A stretch of 64,000 nt of DNA from Corynebacterium coyleae. GTDB taxonomy: Bacteria > Actinomycetota > Actinomycetes > Mycobacteriales > Mycobacteriaceae. Position 1 is the stretch's first letter, and each line of letters opens with the position of its first letter. Below, piece after piece: positions 1-9,355 of the stretch. The stretch lies in NCBI RefSeq assembly GCF_030408635.1, contig NZ_CP047198.1, positions 434,001-498,000 of the forward strand. The letters are read 5' to 3'. Position numbers and translations under genes: made by a program. The notes below the pieces were generated by a model that was not told the origin of the DNA, did no database searches, and saw only the letters and a program-made list of their open reading frames with translations.

Positions 1-465
1 GTAGGGGACAGTGCCTGGTCGTTCGGTATCGGTGAACTTGCGCCGGATGTGGACGCGCTCAACCGCGCAACCGAGTGGGTGCTCGCAGAAGGTCTGAAAG
101 CCATGGTTCCGGGCAACAAGCTCACTGACGTGTCTCACGCGTTGGAGTTGGCAACCTACGCCGCCGAGGAGCGTTTCGGCGTTGAGCTCGGCATTGTGGA
201 TGGCTACGGCGGGCACGGCATTGGCCGCACGATGCACGAAGACCCGTACCTGGCTAATGAGGGCAAGCCGAATCGGGGTCCTGTGATTCAGGAAGGTTCG
301 GTGTTGGCGATCGAGCCGATGTTGATCCTGGGTGGTGGCTACGACACACGCGTACTTGACGACGAATGGACGGTTACCACCCTCGATGGTTCACCGGCAG
401 CACACTGGGAACACACCGTGGCAGCGACCGCTCAGGGACCACGAATTCTTACTCCGCGCGTATAA
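1..465 (+). CDS. map: Type I methionine aminopeptidase, 3' part
   Basis: This is the C-terminal 154 codons of a type I methionine aminopeptidase; the reading frame is open from base 1, so the gene begins outside the window. The enzyme removes the initiator methionine from nascent proteins in the cytoplasm and uses a dinuclear metal centre. Visible family signatures are [15 protein letters not shown], which carries a metal-ligand histidine, the glutamate of LAIEPM, and the final glutamate of HWEHTVA. A map gene just upstream of infA and the ribosomal protein genes is the usual actinobacterial order. The call is secure; only the N-terminus is missing. Confidence 0.96.
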   Translation, partial: VGDSAWSFGIGELAPDVDALNRATEWVLAEGLKAMVPGNKLTDVSHALELATYAAEERFGVELGIVDGYGGHGIGRTMHEDPYLANEGKPNRGPVIQEGSVLAIEPMLILGGGYDTRVLDDEWTVTTLDGSPAAHWEHTVAATAQGPRILTPRV

Positions 466-504
466 ACGGCTGGCGCGTCGATGCGTGATTCATAGCTATA
501 CGGT

Positions 505-510
505 TATACT
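505..510 (+). promoter_or_regulatory. Sigma-A -10 element of a probably leaderless L,D-transpeptidase mRNA
   Basis: TATACT lies 6 nt before the ATG at 517, and there is no Shine-Dalgarno sequence in between. This spacing puts transcription initiation at or next to the start codon, as in leaderless actinobacterial mRNAs. No good -35 hexamer is visible. Confidence 0.6.
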
Positions 511-516
511 TCCGGC

Positions 517-1314
517 ATGTCTTACCGTCCTCGCCATGCAAAGCAGTCGCCGTTGAAGCGACGTGCAATTACGTTTGCCGCCGGTTTTGGTGTCGTCGCT
601 ACGCTTGCTGCACCTGTGACTGCGCAGGCAGCGCCTGCTCCGGCCCCGAATCCGGTTGCAACCTCCAGCCTTGATGCGCTGTCCTCGTCGGCAAACACCG
701 CGTTTGCAAACCTGGATAAGTCTGCACGGGATGCAGCTTGGGATCTTCGCAACAACCTGCGCTTGCAGGCAGACGGGTTGGCGAATATCAGCCCGGATCT
801 GCCGGCGAAGGCGAAGCAGCGTATCGACGAGATCGTGGAGGTTTTCTTCCCCGGACTCATCGCCGAGAAGACTCCGAAGCCGAAGCCTGCACCGAAGCCG
901 GCTCCCGCTCCGGCACCAGCTCCTGCTCCGGCGCCGGCTCCGAACCCGCGTGCTGGCTTTGACTACGGTCCGTGCCCGGCCGATGCCAAGGCCTGCATTG
1001 ACATTGATGGTCGCCGTTCCTGGCTGCAGAACAACGGTGTCATGTACTACCAGTCGGGCCTGATTGGTCCGGGCCGACCGGGCTACGAGACGCCGCGCGG
1101 CACCTTCTACGTCAACCGTAAGGTCAAGGACGAGATCTCCTGGGAGTTCGGCAACGCACCGATGCCGTACGCCACGTACTTCACCTACAACGGTATTGCG
1201 TTCCATGAGGGGGACCCGAGCATTCTGTCTCACGGCTGCATCCGCATGTACCGCGGTGATGCACAGCGCTACTTCAGTGATCTGCAGATCGGTGACAAGG
1301 TCTACGTCTACTAG
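517..1314 (+). CDS. Secreted L,D-transpeptidase with Pro-Ala linker
   Basis: A 265-residue exported YkuD-family L,D-transpeptidase. It would form 3-3 cross-links between peptidoglycan stem peptides outside the membrane. Residues 1 to about 41 form a basic N-terminus, a hydrophobic stretch and an AQAAPAP-type cleavage region. A helical segment follows, then a Pro/Ala/Lys linker near residues 122-144 that probably spans cell-wall layers. The catalytic domain is C-terminal, with the motif ISW...HEGDPSILSHGCIRMY; the cysteine of SHGC is the nucleophile and the arginine of the motif is conserved. It follows map on the same strand but has its own promoter at 505-510 and terminator at 1333-1359, so it is probably monocistronic. 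Confidence 0.92.
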   Translation: MSYRPRHAKQSPLKRRAITFAAGFGVVATLAAPVTAQAAPAPAPNPVATSSLDALSSSANTAFANLDKSARDAAWDLRNNLRLQADGLANISPDLPAKAKQRIDEIVEVFFPGLIAEKTPKPKPAPKPAPAPAPAPAPAPAPNPRAGFDYGPCPADAKACIDIDGRRSWLQNNGVMYYQSGLIGPGRPGYETPRGTFYVNRKVKDEISWEFGNAPMPYATYFTYNGIAFHEGDPSILSHGCIRMYRGDAQRYFSDLQIGDKVYVY

Positions 1315-1332
1315 GCATCTTTGTTGCATATT

Positions 1333-1359
1333 GGCCCCGGCGAAATGCTGGGGCCTTTT
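1333..1359 (+). terminator. Rho-independent terminator of the L,D-transpeptidase gene
   Basis: GGCCCCGGC and GCTGGGGCC form a 9-bp stem with one wobble pair around the loop GAAAT, followed by TTTT. It lies 18 bp after the L,D-transpeptidase stop codon. Confidence 0.8.
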
Positions 1360-1486
1360 GCGTTTTCGCAGGTGAGCGGATAAAGTAGTCCAGCGGTGCT
1401 GCCACGAAGTGTTGGCAGGTACCGACTGTCACGGTAAGAAAACGTTTCTGCCTGCACATTTGCGGGCAGTGTAGGAAGTGGAGTGT

Positions 1487-1705
1487 ATGGCAAAAGAAGG
1501 CGCAATCGAGGTTGAGGGCCGCATCGTCGAGCCCCTGAAGAACGCCATGTTCCGTGTCGAACTCGACAATGGGCACGAGGTTCTCGCCCACATCAGTGGC
1601 AAGATGCGCCAGCACTACATCCGCATCCTCCCTGAGGACCGTGTCGTGGTGGAGCTCTCTCCCTACGACCTGGAACGCGGGCGTATCACTTACCGCTACA
1701 AGTAA
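1487..1705 (+). CDS. infA: Translation initiation factor IF-1
   Basis: A 72-residue OB-fold protein that binds the 30S A site during initiation. Family features are [15 protein letters not shown] at the N-terminus, the conserved [20 protein letters not shown] segment and the terminal GRITYRYK. An in-frame ATG lies three codons upstream at 1478. I chose 1487 because it gives the canonical 72-residue product and sits 7 nt after GGAAGTGG. The 172-bp gap before rpsM contains no rpmJ (ribosomal protein L36), although many bacteria place it there. Confidence 0.97.
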   Translation: MAKEGAIEVEGRIVEPLKNAMFRVELDNGHEVLAHISGKMRQHYIRILPEDRVVVELSPYDLERGRITYRYK

Positions 1706-1878
1706 GCATTTCAGCCTCCTCACCCAGACCTGCTCATAGTGGGTCGTTTACCTCCGGCCACGGTGGCTGGAGCCGCGTGTAATCCCAACCCATCCTCCGG
1801 CGCGGTCCGGATAAAGCGTTGGTTGACGTGGACGGGTGGGGAGAAAACCACCGTAACAACCCGAAAGGTACGTACCTC

Positions 1879-2247
1879 ATGGCACGTCTAGCTGGTGTTG
1901 ATCTCCCGCGCAATAAGCGCATGGAGATCGCTCTCACCTACATCTATGGCATCGGTGCAACCCGATCCAAGGAACTGCTCGAGAAGACGGGCATTTCTCC
2001 GGACCTGCGCACGGACGATCTGAGCGATGACCAGCTCTCCGCTCTGCGTGACGCGATTGAGTCCTCCTACACCGTCGAGGGCGACCTGCGCCGCGAGGTT
2101 CAGGCAGACATCCGCCGCAAGATCGAAATCGGCTCCTACCAGGGCATGCGCCACCGTCGTGGCCTGCCTGTCCGCGGCCAGCGCACCAAGACCAATGCGC
2201 GTACCCGCAAGGGCCCGAAGAAGACCATCGCAGGAAAGAAGAAGTAA
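1879..2247 (+). CDS. rpsM: 30S ribosomal protein S13
   Basis: A 122-residue S13, a protein of the 30S head that contacts the 50S subunit and P-site tRNA. The opening [14 protein letters not shown], the [10 protein letters not shown] segment and the basic C-terminal tail ending KKTIAGKKK are typical. The frame extends upstream, but the ATG at 1879 matches the family start. It is the first gene of the rpsM-rpsK-rpsD-rpoA-rplQ unit and is followed after 3 bp by rpsK. Confidence 0.98.
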   Translation: MARLAGVDLPRNKRMEIALTYIYGIGATRSKELLEKTGISPDLRTDDLSDDQLSALRDAIESSYTVEGDLRREVQADIRRKIEIGSYQGMRHRRGLPVRGQRTKTNARTRKGPKKTIAGKKK

Positions 2248-2250
2248 CCT

Positions 2251-2652
2251 ATGGCTACTCAGACTCGTTCCGGTGCACGTCGCGGACGTCGCATCGTCAA
2301 GAAGAACGTGGCCGCAGGCCACGCATACATCAAGTCCACCTTCAACAACACCATCGTGTCCATCACGGACCCGCAGGGCAACGTCATCTCCTGGGCGTCC
2401 TCCGGCCACGTTGGCTTCAAGGGCTCCCGTAAGTCCACGCCGTTCGCTGCGCAGATGGCTGCAGAGAACGCTGCCCGCAAGGCAATGGACCATGGCATGA
2501 AGAAGGTCGACGTTTTCGTCAAGGGTCCGGGCTCCGGCCGCGAGACCGCTATCCGTTCGCTCCAGGCTGCCGGCCTGGAGGTGTCTTCGATCTCCGACGT
2601 GACGCCTCAGCCGTTCAACGGCTGCCGTCCGCCGAAGCGTCGTCGCGTTTAA
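2251..2652 (+). CDS. rpsK: 30S ribosomal protein S11
   Basis: A 133-residue S11, which helps shape the 30S platform and mRNA exit channel. Diagnostic segments are the central [20 protein letters not shown] and the C-terminal [13 protein letters not shown]. It starts 3 bp after rpsM and precedes rpsD by 27 bp, where AAAGGAAAAGAGG gives the next ribosome binding site. The operon context confirms the call. Confidence 0.98.
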   Translation: MATQTRSGARRGRRIVKKNVAAGHAYIKSTFNNTIVSITDPQGNVISWASSGHVGFKGSRKSTPFAAQMAAENAARKAMDHGMKKVDVFVKGPGSGRETAIRSLQAAGLEVSSISDVTPQPFNGCRPPKRRRV

Positions 2653-2679
2653 GGCTGAAAGGAAAAGAGGTAAAGAGAC

Positions 2680-3285
2680 ATGGCTCGTTACACCGGCCCT
2701 GCTACCCGTAAGTCCCGTCGCCTCCGCGTCGACCTCGTCGGCGGCGACATGTCCTTCGAGCGTCGCCCGTACCCTCCGGGGCAGGCTGGTCGCGCTCGCA
2801 TCAAGGAATCCGAGTACCTGCTCCAGCTGCAGGAGAAGCAGAAGGCTCGCTTCACCTACGGCGTGATGGAGAAGCAGTTCCGTCGCTACTACGAAGAAGC
2901 GAACCGTCGTCCGGGCAAGACCGGCGACAACCTGCTCATCCTGCTGGAGTCCCGTCTGGACAACGTTGTCTACCGTGCTGGTCTGGCTAAGACCCGCCGT
3001 CAGGCACGTCAGCTCGTGTCCCACGGCCACTTCACGGTCAACGGCAAGAGCATCGACGTTCCGTCGTTCGCGGTAACGCAGTACGACATCATCGACGTCC
3101 GTGAGAAGTCCCGCAACATGCTGTGGTTCGAAGAGGCTCAGGACAACCTCCTGGACGCTGTCGTTCCGGCTTGGCTGCAGGTCGTTCCGGACACCCTGCG
3201 CATCCTCGTGCACCAGTTGCCCGAGCGCGCTCAGATCGAGGTGCCGCTGCAGGAGCAGCTCATCGTCGAGCTTTACTCGAAGTAA
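2680..3285 (+). CDS. rpsD: 30S ribosomal protein S4
   Basis: A 201-residue S4, a primary 16S rRNA-binding assembly protein. It has the N-terminal MARYTGPATRKSRRLRVDL and an S4 RNA-binding domain around LDNVVYRAGLAKTRRQARQLVSHGHFTVNG (about residues 88-120). It lacks the four-cysteine zinc site of some S4 proteins and so belongs to the zinc-independent type. In many bacteria S4 represses its own operon; no such leader structure was identified here. Confidence 0.98.
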   Translation: MARYTGPATRKSRRLRVDLVGGDMSFERRPYPPGQAGRARIKESEYLLQLQEKQKARFTYGVMEKQFRRYYEEANRRPGKTGDNLLILLESRLDNVVYRAGLAKTRRQARQLVSHGHFTVNGKSIDVPSFAVTQYDIIDVREKSRNMLWFEEAQDNLLDAVVPAWLQVVPDTLRILVHQLPERAQIEVPLQEQLIVELYSK

Positions 3286-3387
3286 ACTTTCACACGTTTG
3301 CTTCACCCCGCGCGCCGTCCACGGTGCACGGAATCTTCCATATCAGTCCCTACCGGCTTCATATAGCGGGAGCCAAAGGAGAAGTTC

Positions 3388-4401
3388 ATGCTCATCTCTC
3401 AGCGTCCTGAATTGACCGAGGAGTACATCGATACCAACCGCTCGAAGTTCGTCATCGAGCCGCTCGAGCCTGGTTTCGGTTACACCCTGGGCAACTCCCT
3501 GCGTCGCACGCTGCTGTCGTCCATCCCGGGCGCAGCCGTGACGTCCATCAAGATCGACGGTGTGCTCCACGAGTTCACCACGATCAACGGTGTCAAGGAG
3601 AATGTCTCCGAGATCATCCTCAACATCAAGGACCTCGTGCTGTCTTCCGACTTTGACGAGCCGGTAGTCATGCAGCTTGCAGTCGAGGGGCCGGGCGACG
3701 TCACCGCAGGTGACATCGAGCCACCGGCAGGCGTGGAGATTCACAACCCGGATCTGCACATCGCCTCCCTTAACGAGCAGGCACGCCTGGAGATGGAGCT
3801 TGTTGTCGAGCGCGGCCGTGGCTACGTCCCGGCTATGCCGAACTCCGGTGGAGAGGCCGGCCGTATCCCGGTCGACCAGATTTACTCGCCGGTGACCCGT
3901 GTTGCTTACAAGGTTGAGGCAACTCGTGTTGAGCAGCGCACCGACTTTGACAAGCTCATCATCGACGTTGAGACGAAGAACTCGATGACCGCACGTGACG
4001 CGCTCGCGTCGGCTGGTTCCACCCTGGTGGAGCTCTTCGGCCTGGCTCGTGAGCTCAACACCGCTGCAGAGGGCATCGAGATCGGCCCGTCGGCTCAGGA
4101 GTCCGAGTACATCGCTGCGTACTCCACGCCGATCGAGGATCTGAACTTCTCTGTTCGTTCCTACAACTGCCTGAAGCGTCAGGAGATCCACACCGTGGGC
4201 GAGCTTGCTGAGTACAGCGAGACCGACCTGCTGGACATCCGCAACTTCGGCCAGAAGTCGATCAACGAGGTCAAGATCAAGCTCGCTAACCTGGGCCTGA
4301 CCTTGAAGGACGCTCCGGAAGATTTCGACCCGACCCAGCTCGAAGGCTACGACGCCGAAACTGGCGATTTCGTGGACGACGGCGCGGACGAGACCGAGTA
4401 A
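3388..4401 (+). CDS. rpoA: RNA polymerase alpha subunit
   Basis: A 337-residue alpha subunit, the dimerisation platform of RNA polymerase. The N-terminal domain (about residues 1-225) contains [31 protein letters not shown] in the dimer/beta-binding region. The C-terminal DNA- and activator-binding domain includes [41 protein letters not shown]. An acidic tail rich in Asp and Glu ends the protein. The gene sits between rpsD and rplQ, with a GGAGAAG ribosome binding site before the ATG. Confidence 0.98.
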   Translation: MLISQRPELTEEYIDTNRSKFVIEPLEPGFGYTLGNSLRRTLLSSIPGAAVTSIKIDGVLHEFTTINGVKENVSEIILNIKDLVLSSDFDEPVVMQLAVEGPGDVTAGDIEPPAGVEIHNPDLHIASLNEQARLEMELVVERGRGYVPAMPNSGGEAGRIPVDQIYSPVTRVAYKVEATRVEQRTDFDKLIIDVETKNSMTARDALASAGSTLVELFGLARELNTAAEGIEIGPSAQESEYIAAYSTPIEDLNFSVRSYNCLKRQEIHTVGELAEYSETDLLDIRNFGQKSINEVKIKLANLGLTLKDAPEDFDPTQLEGYDAETGDFVDDGADETE

Positions 4402-4447
4402 CACAACAGAGCACGCGCTCAACTAACCGCATACGAGGAGTTCGAAT

Positions 4448-4942
4448 ATGCCTACCCCCAAGAAGGGTGCCCGCCTCGGAGGGTCCGCCTCGCACCAGAA
4501 GCACATTCTGGCCAACCTGGCGCAGTCCCTCTTCGAGAACGGCGCTATCAAGACGACGGACGCTAAGGCACGCGCCGTGCGTCCGTACGCTGAGAAGCTG
4601 ATCACCAAGGCGAAGAAGGGCACTGTGGCTGACCGCCGCGCAGTCCTCGCTGAGCTGCCGAACAAGCAGGTTGTTAACTACCTGTTCAACGAGCTCGCGC
4701 CGAAGTTCGAGAACCGTGAGGGCGGCTACACCCGCTCCATCAAGCTCCCGAACCGCTCCGGTGACAACGCTCCGATGACCCAGATTTCCCTGGTGCTCGA
4801 GGAGACCGTTACCACCGAGGCAACCCGCGCTGCACGCGCAGCTGCATCCCGCCAGGCTGAGGAGGCCAAGGCTGAGGAGGCTCCGGCAGAGGAGACCACC
4901 GAGGCTCCGGCAGAGGAGACCGCTGCTGAGGAAGAGAAGTAA
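4448..4942 (+). CDS. rplQ: 50S ribosomal protein L17 with acidic tail
   Basis: A 164-residue L17 located near the peptide exit tunnel. The conserved core ([21 protein letters not shown]... to about residue 118) is followed by an Ala/Glu-rich low-complexity extension of about 45 residues built from [16 protein letters not shown]-like repeats. Such extensions are common in actinobacterial L17. AGGAG precedes the start, and the gene ends the transcription unit just before the terminator at 4963-4993. Confidence 0.97.
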   Translation: MPTPKKGARLGGSASHQKHILANLAQSLFENGAIKTTDAKARAVRPYAEKLITKAKKGTVADRRAVLAELPNKQVVNYLFNELAPKFENREGGYTRSIKLPNRSGDNAPMTQISLVLEETVTTEATRAARAAASRQAEEAKAEEAPAEETTEAPAEETAAEEEK

Positions 4943-4962
4943 ACTTACTTCCTTCCTCGCGT

Positions 4963-4997
4963 AACGCCCAGCTACCCCGTGTAGCTGGGCGTTTTGT
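4963..4997 (+). terminator. Terminator of the rpsM-rplQ operon
   Basis: A perfect 13-bp stem, AACGCCCAGCTAC with GTAGCTGGGCGTT, around the loop CCCGT. It is followed by a short T-rich tract and lies 20 bp after rplQ. Confidence 0.9.
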
Positions 4998-5021
4998 ATT
5001 GCCCAGTTAAGATTGATCGCC

Positions 5022-5852
5022 ATGGATGAGACGATGCGGCTGCGATTGGATATCGCCTACGATGGCACCGATTTTCACGGTTGGGCGCGCCAGAAAAGCG
5101 GCATCCGCACAGTCCAACAGACCATCGAAGAGGCGTTGAGCCTGGTGCTGCGTAGTAGCGTCTCCCTTACCGTCGCTGGACGCACCGACGCAGGAGTCCA
5201 TGCCTCGGGACAGACCGCCCATGTGGATATTCCTCGCAGCAGCCTTGATCAGCGTTCGATTGAGGGGGACCCGGGACGGTTGGTTCGTCGATTAGCAAAA
5301 CTGCTCCCGGAAGACGTCCGCGTATTTAATGTCGAGGAAGCGCCAGAGGGGTTTGACGCGCGTTTCTCGGCGTTGGCCCGCACCTACGTATATCGGGTGA
5401 CTACGCATCCGGCAGGTGCGTTGCCAACACGGGCGCGCGATACGGCGGTGTGGCCAAAACCTATCAACCTTGAGACGACACAGGCGTGTGCCGATGCGCT
5501 TGTGGGCTTGAACAACTTTGCGGCGTTTTGCCGCCCGAAGGAGCATGCCACCACGATCCGCGACGTGCATTCTTTCGAGTGGTCGCAGGTCGAGGACACC
5601 GTGTACGAAGCGCGCATTGTTGCGGATGCGTTTTGCTGGAATATGGTTCGCGCGCTGACCGCGACGTGTTTAACCGTCGGGGAGGGCCGCCGGGGGAGTG
5701 ACTGGCCAAAGGAGCTCTTGCTTCGCGACGAACGCGCGCCCGAAGTCCCACTCGCTCCCGCTCGTGGCCTGACGTTGGTCGGCGTCGAGTATCCCGCTGA
5801 TTCTGAGTTAGCTGCCCGCGCCGAAGCTACCCGCGCGCGTCGCGAGATGTAG
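5022..5852 (+). CDS. truA: tRNA pseudouridine(38-40) synthase
   Basis: A 276-residue TruA that converts uridines 38-40 of the tRNA anticodon arm to pseudouridine. The catalytic aspartate is in GRTDAGVHA (about residue 56). The opening LDIAYDGTDFHGWARQ and the C-terminal FCWNMVR segment are also typical. An upstream TTG (5013) is in frame, but the ATG at 5022 is preceded by TAAGAT at -10 spacing, suggesting a leaderless mRNA starting here. Its position after rplQ is the usual actinobacterial one. A basic tail ends the protein. Confidence 0.95.
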   Translation: MDETMRLRLDIAYDGTDFHGWARQKSGIRTVQQTIEEALSLVLRSSVSLTVAGRTDAGVHASGQTAHVDIPRSSLDQRSIEGDPGRLVRRLAKLLPEDVRVFNVEEAPEGFDARFSALARTYVYRVTTHPAGALPTRARDTAVWPKPINLETTQACADALVGLNNFAAFCRPKEHATTIRDVHSFEWSQVEDTVYEARIVADAFCWNMVRALTATCLTVGEGRRGSDWPKELLLRDERAPEVPLAPARGLTLVGVEYPADSELAARAEATRARREM

Positions 5853-5885
5853 CATGCTTGGGTTACTGACAATCTGGGAGGTGCG

Positions 5886-7991
5886 ATGACCACAGCAGCC
5901 GCAGCATGGTTTGCAGTTGTGTTTTTCCTGCTTCCCGGATTCCTGGTGGCGTGGGTTGCAGGCCTCCGAGTTCCTGCAGCGGTGACCACGGCGCTGCCGG
6001 TGACCTTCGGTGTTATCGGAGTGTCGTCGTGGATGTGGGGCGTGACTAGTGCGCCGTTTAACCTGTGGACGTTCGGGGTGAGCATGGTGCTTGCCCTCGC
6101 GGTGGCTGGCGGGTGGCGCTATGCGTTTGCACGCAAGGCCCGCCGCGGTGGTGATGTGCCGTGGCACCGTGCGCTTTTTCCCGGCAAGGTGGAGTGGACG
6201 CACTGGGGCATTCCGTTTGTCGGGGTAGCGGTCGCGGCGTGGATGGCAGTTACGGACCGGCTGTCGTGGTTGGCTCAGATGCCCAACGGTGCGGACAATA
6301 TCGTCCAGGGGTGGGATTCGCAGTGGCATGCGAATGCGGTGCGGTTTGTGATGGAGACGGGCGTGGCGTCGTCGACACGCATGGGCGAGCTGCAGAACTT
6401 CGAAACGCACGCGCGGCTGTTCTACCCGTCGGGATTCCACGCGGGTGTTGCTCTCTTTGCGGAGGCTGCTGGACTTGAGCCGATTCGGGCGGTCAACATC
6501 GCGTCGACGGTGCTGCCAGCGGTGGCACTGCCGCTGACCATGGTGAGTCTGGTGTTCGCGTTTATGCGCTCGACTGGGCTCACCGCGCAGATTGCCGCCG
6601 CGTTTGCCGCGATCATGGCGTACGCGGCCCCGCAGCTGCTGTGGGTGCCCGACTACGTGGGGATGTGGCCGTACCTGTTTGCGATGACCCTGACCGGCAT
6701 CGTGGTTTGGCAGTTCCTTGAAGTTCCGGCACGGCATGCGGGTGCGCTGCCTGCTGCGATCGGGTTCCTTGGCGTGTTGTGCACACACCCGGCTGCGGTG
6801 ACCGTGGTGGTACTCGGCGTCATCTTTGCGTGGGCGACGTCGCTGCTGGTTCGCCCGGTGCGCTCGCGTCGCAGCGATACGGTGTGGATGGCACTCCCGG
6901 CAGCCGCGGCAACGCTCGTGTTTTTGCCCCAAGTGCTGGCGGGGTCGGACCAGGCGAGTGAGGTTGCCTCGTGGGCGCCGCAGGAGAAACTAGGCCGCGG
7001 CGGCGCGTGGGGGAGTGCGTTTCGGATGGACACCCGGCACGTCTCTCAGTTTTTCCCGGACTTCGACCCGACGGTGATGCTGTGGCTCGCCGGTGCAGGC
7101 GCGCTGGCGTTGGTGCTGTGGCGCGGCCAGGTGTGGCCTGTGCTGTTGTATGTGGTTTCGCTTGCGGTGACCGCAAATGCGCTCACACCATTCGATAACG
7201 CGTGGGGCGATGTACTGGCCATGGTGGGCAACCTGCACTACAGCACGGGGCACCGGCTGATCATGCCGGTGGTGATGTGCGTGTGGGCAGCGGCCGCCAT
7301 CGGCATTGCTGTGATTATCCGCCTTGTCACCTTCGCTCCACTCGCAACACGAACCGGTACGGGGCAGCGAGCCACGGTGCTGGCGTCGATCGCGGTGGCG
7401 GTGATCGCCGGGTCGGCGGCGGTGCCACAGGTACGCAACCACACTGAGGCTGGTGCACAGGACGCGTTTGCTACCCCGCGCCAAAGCGGACGGATGGTAA
7501 GCGCGGATGACCTCCAGGTGTTTGACTGGTTGGCGACCCAGGACGCAGCGTGGGAAGGCACGATCATGGGTGATCCTGCGGATGGATATTCGTGGATGTA
7601 TGCCTACAACGGGTTGCCGTCGGTTTCCCGGCACTACCTATGGCCGACCGGCGGGATTGGCTCAGCGCACGACACAATTTTCCAGCACGCGGACTTCATC
7701 GGAGAAGACAACGGCGAAGTGGTGGAGCAGGCGCTGAAGGACTTGAACGTACGGTTCTTTGTGCTCAGCCCGGGGTCGTTTTGGGCGGACCAGAAACCGC
7801 AGTATCCGATGCTGCGGGCGTTCTGGGCGTCAAACGGGGTGACGCCGGTGTATCGCAAGGGCACGACGTCGGTGTTTGCGGTCAACAGCGAGTTCTCCAC
7901 CGCCCAGTTGCGGGCGATGCGCAAAGACGGACAGGACCACGGCTCGGATGAGCTATTCGAGCTTGAAGATGCCGGTGTAGCCGCCTGGTAG
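5886..7991 (+). CDS. Large polytopic membrane protein (DUF6541-like)
   Basis: A 701-residue protein with about 12 or more hydrophobic helices, beginning WFAVVFFLLPGFLVAWVAG, and a soluble C-terminal region from about residue 520. The loop with NIVQGWDSQWHANAVRF after an early helix and the overall design resemble actinobacterial DUF6541 proteins, which are suspected to have a GT-C glycosyltransferase-like fold. A role in cell-envelope glycan assembly is therefore an inference, not shown. GGGAGGTG precedes the ATG. The gene is co-directional with truA (33 bp gap) and with eccB downstream (59 bp gap). Confidence 0.7.
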   Translation: MTTAAAAWFAVVFFLLPGFLVAWVAGLRVPAAVTTALPVTFGVIGVSSWMWGVTSAPFNLWTFGVSMVLALAVAGGWRYAFARKARRGGDVPWHRALFPGKVEWTHWGIPFVGVAVAAWMAVTDRLSWLAQMPNGADNIVQGWDSQWHANAVRFVMETGVASSTRMGELQNFETHARLFYPSGFHAGVALFAEAAGLEPIRAVNIASTVLPAVALPLTMVSLVFAFMRSTGLTAQIAAAFAAIMAYAAPQLLWVPDYVGMWPYLFAMTLTGIVVWQFLEVPARHAGALPAAIGFLGVLCTHPAAVTVVVLGVIFAWATSLLVRPVRSRRSDTVWMALPAAAATLVFLPQVLAGSDQASEVASWAPQEKLGRGGAWGSAFRMDTRHVSQFFPDFDPTVMLWLAGAGALALVLWRGQVWPVLLYVVSLAVTANALTPFDNAWGDVLAMVGNLHYSTGHRLIMPVVMCVWAAAAIGIAVIIRLVTFAPLATRTGTGQRATVLASIAVAVIAGSAAVPQVRNHTEAGAQDAFATPRQSGRMVSADDLQVFDWLATQDAAWEGTIMGDPADGYSWMYAYNGLPSVSRHYLWPTGGIGSAHDTIFQHADFIGEDNGEVVEQALKDLNVRFFVLSPGSFWADQKPQYPMLRAFWASNGVTPVYRKGTTSVFAVNSEFSTAQLRAMRKDGQDHGSDELFELEDAGVAAW

Positions 7992-8050
7992 ATGCGCGCG
8001 GGGTGCTAAGGCTGTAGCCTGTTGAGTACTTACTCGGGGGAGGGGGAATT

Positions 8051-9355
8051 ATGGCGAAACTTTTGCCTACTACACGTGCCCAGGTTTCGGGCCACCAGTT
8101 CATGCGCCGTCGTATGGAGCATGGGTTGTTGTTCGGGGATATCCGGATGATTCATGACCCGTTGTCGGCGCGCCATCGCGCCACGGTGTTTGGTGTTGCT
8201 GCGGTGGTGATGATCGCCGGGGTGATGGGGTTGTTTGCGTGGATGCGTCCGAATGCAGATCCGGGGGATGCCCCGATTCTGCGGGCGTCGGACGGCACGC
8301 TGTATGTGCGTGTTGATGACACTGTTCATCCGGTGACCAATCTTTCTTCTGCACGCTTGATTGCTGGTGCGGCGGCTGATCCGTCGCGGGTGGGTGATGA
8401 GCATTTGGCGGCGATGCCACGTGGCGTTCAGGTGGGTATTGTGGCTGCGCCGGCGATGTTTGCGCCGGAGGGTGCGGTTGATGCTGCATGGTCGGTGTGT
8501 GCGGTGCCGGGCCGTGTGACGGTGGTTGCGGGGCAGCGTCCGGAGCCTTTGCTTGGCGACGATACCGTGCTGGCCACCGACGGCACCCGCCAATGGCTGG
8601 TGACTGGTGAGGGCAGACAGTTGCTGCCTGATGCGGCGTCCCCGCAGGGGCGTATCGTGCGCCGTGCGTTGGGGGTCGGGCACACCACTCCGGTGTGGGA
8701 GCCACCGTTGCAGGTGATGACGGCGCTGAAGGAATTGCCACCGGTATCAGTACCTACGCCCGACCGGTTGCCAGAAGTATTGGTCGCTGAGAGCGGTGCG
8801 TGGGCGCTGTTCAACGGGAGAATCGAGCCGCTCAGTGAGGTGCAGCAGGCAGTGCTGTTGGATGCTGGCGCGAAGCAACGCAGCATCGGCCGCGAACAGT
8901 TAGCCACGTATCAGGACGGGGACTTAGGGCTGACGATTCCAGAGCGTCGCCCGCAGTGGGTTGACCCGGTGCAGCAGACGGTATGCGTGGACCAGGACCG
9001 TGGTGGCGCGGTGCAGTCCGGTACAGAACACGACGGTACAAAACACGACGGTACAGAACACGCTGGTGCAGCACGGTACGGTGCAGTGCGATCCGGTGAT
9101 ACTTCGGCGATTGCGTTGTCTGGGGCGTCGGTGGCGACACACTTTGTGGGGCTTGCGGATGGCTCGATCGGTGTGGATTCCGGACATGGCTTCCACGTCG
9201 TGGCGAGCAACGGGTTGCGCCACCGTGCACCCGATGCGGAAACACTTGCCACGGTCGGTGCGGTGCATGTCGAGCGCGTGCCTTGGGAGATTGTCAGCCT
9301 CTTGCCGGAGGGCGAGGAGCTGACCCGGGCTGCGGCTTTGACCGCCACGTACTAA
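8051..9355 (+). CDS. eccB: Type VII secretion membrane protein EccB
   Basis: A 434-residue EccB, a core subunit of the ESX membrane complex with a large extracytoplasmic domain. The N-terminal cytoplasmic part contains TTRAQVSGHQFMRRRMEHGL, followed by one transmembrane helix (about residues 55-75) and an external region. That region has two cysteines, in SVCAVPG and QTVCVDQ, that can form the known EccB disulfide. An unusual run of six 5-residue units (GAVQS, GTEHD, GTKHD, GTEHA, GAARY, GAVRS) is inserted after the second cysteine. GGGGGAGGGGG precedes the ATG. The 3' end overlaps the convergent mycP by 62 bp. Gene order matches the mycobacterial ESX-4 locus. Confidence 0.93.
   Translation: MAKLLPTTRAQVSGHQFMRRRMEHGLLFGDIRMIHDPLSARHRATVFGVAAVVMIAGVMGLFAWMRPNADPGDAPILRASDGTLYVRVDDTVHPVTNLSSARLIAGAAADPSRVGDEHLAAMPRGVQVGIVAAPAMFAPEGAVDAAWSVCAVPGRVTVVAGQRPEPLLGDDTVLATDGTRQWLVTGEGRQLLPDAASPQGRIVRRALGVGHTTPVWEPPLQVMTALKELPPVSVPTPDRLPEVLVAESGAWALFNGRIEPLSEVQQAVLLDAGAKQRSIGREQLATYQDGDLGLTIPERRPQWVDPVQQTVCVDQDRGGAVQSGTEHDGTKHDGTEHAGAARYGAVRSGDTSAIALSGASVATHFVGLADGSIGVDSGHGFHVVASNGLRHRAPDAETLATVGAVHVERVPWEIVSLLPEGEELTRAAALTATY
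9005..9094 (+). repeat. 15-bp tandem repeat inside eccB
   Basis: Six successive 15-bp units in the eccB reading frame. Units at 9020, 9035 and 9050 are nearly identical (GGTACAGAACACGAC, with one or two changes), while the flanking units are degenerate. Each encodes a 5-residue block starting with Gly. The repeat adds a hydrophilic loop to the external domain and could vary in copy number between strains. Confidence 0.85.

Noticed and set aside
1706-1878. rpmJ (L36) gene expected between infA and rpsM
   Set aside because: No L36-like short frame was found in this interval; corynebacteria may encode it elsewhere.
1888-3306. Long minus-strand frame opposite rpsM-rpsK-rpsD (472 codons)
   Set aside because: It is an antisense shadow of strongly coding ribosomal genes; the translation has no family features and GC-rich codon structure explains the openness.
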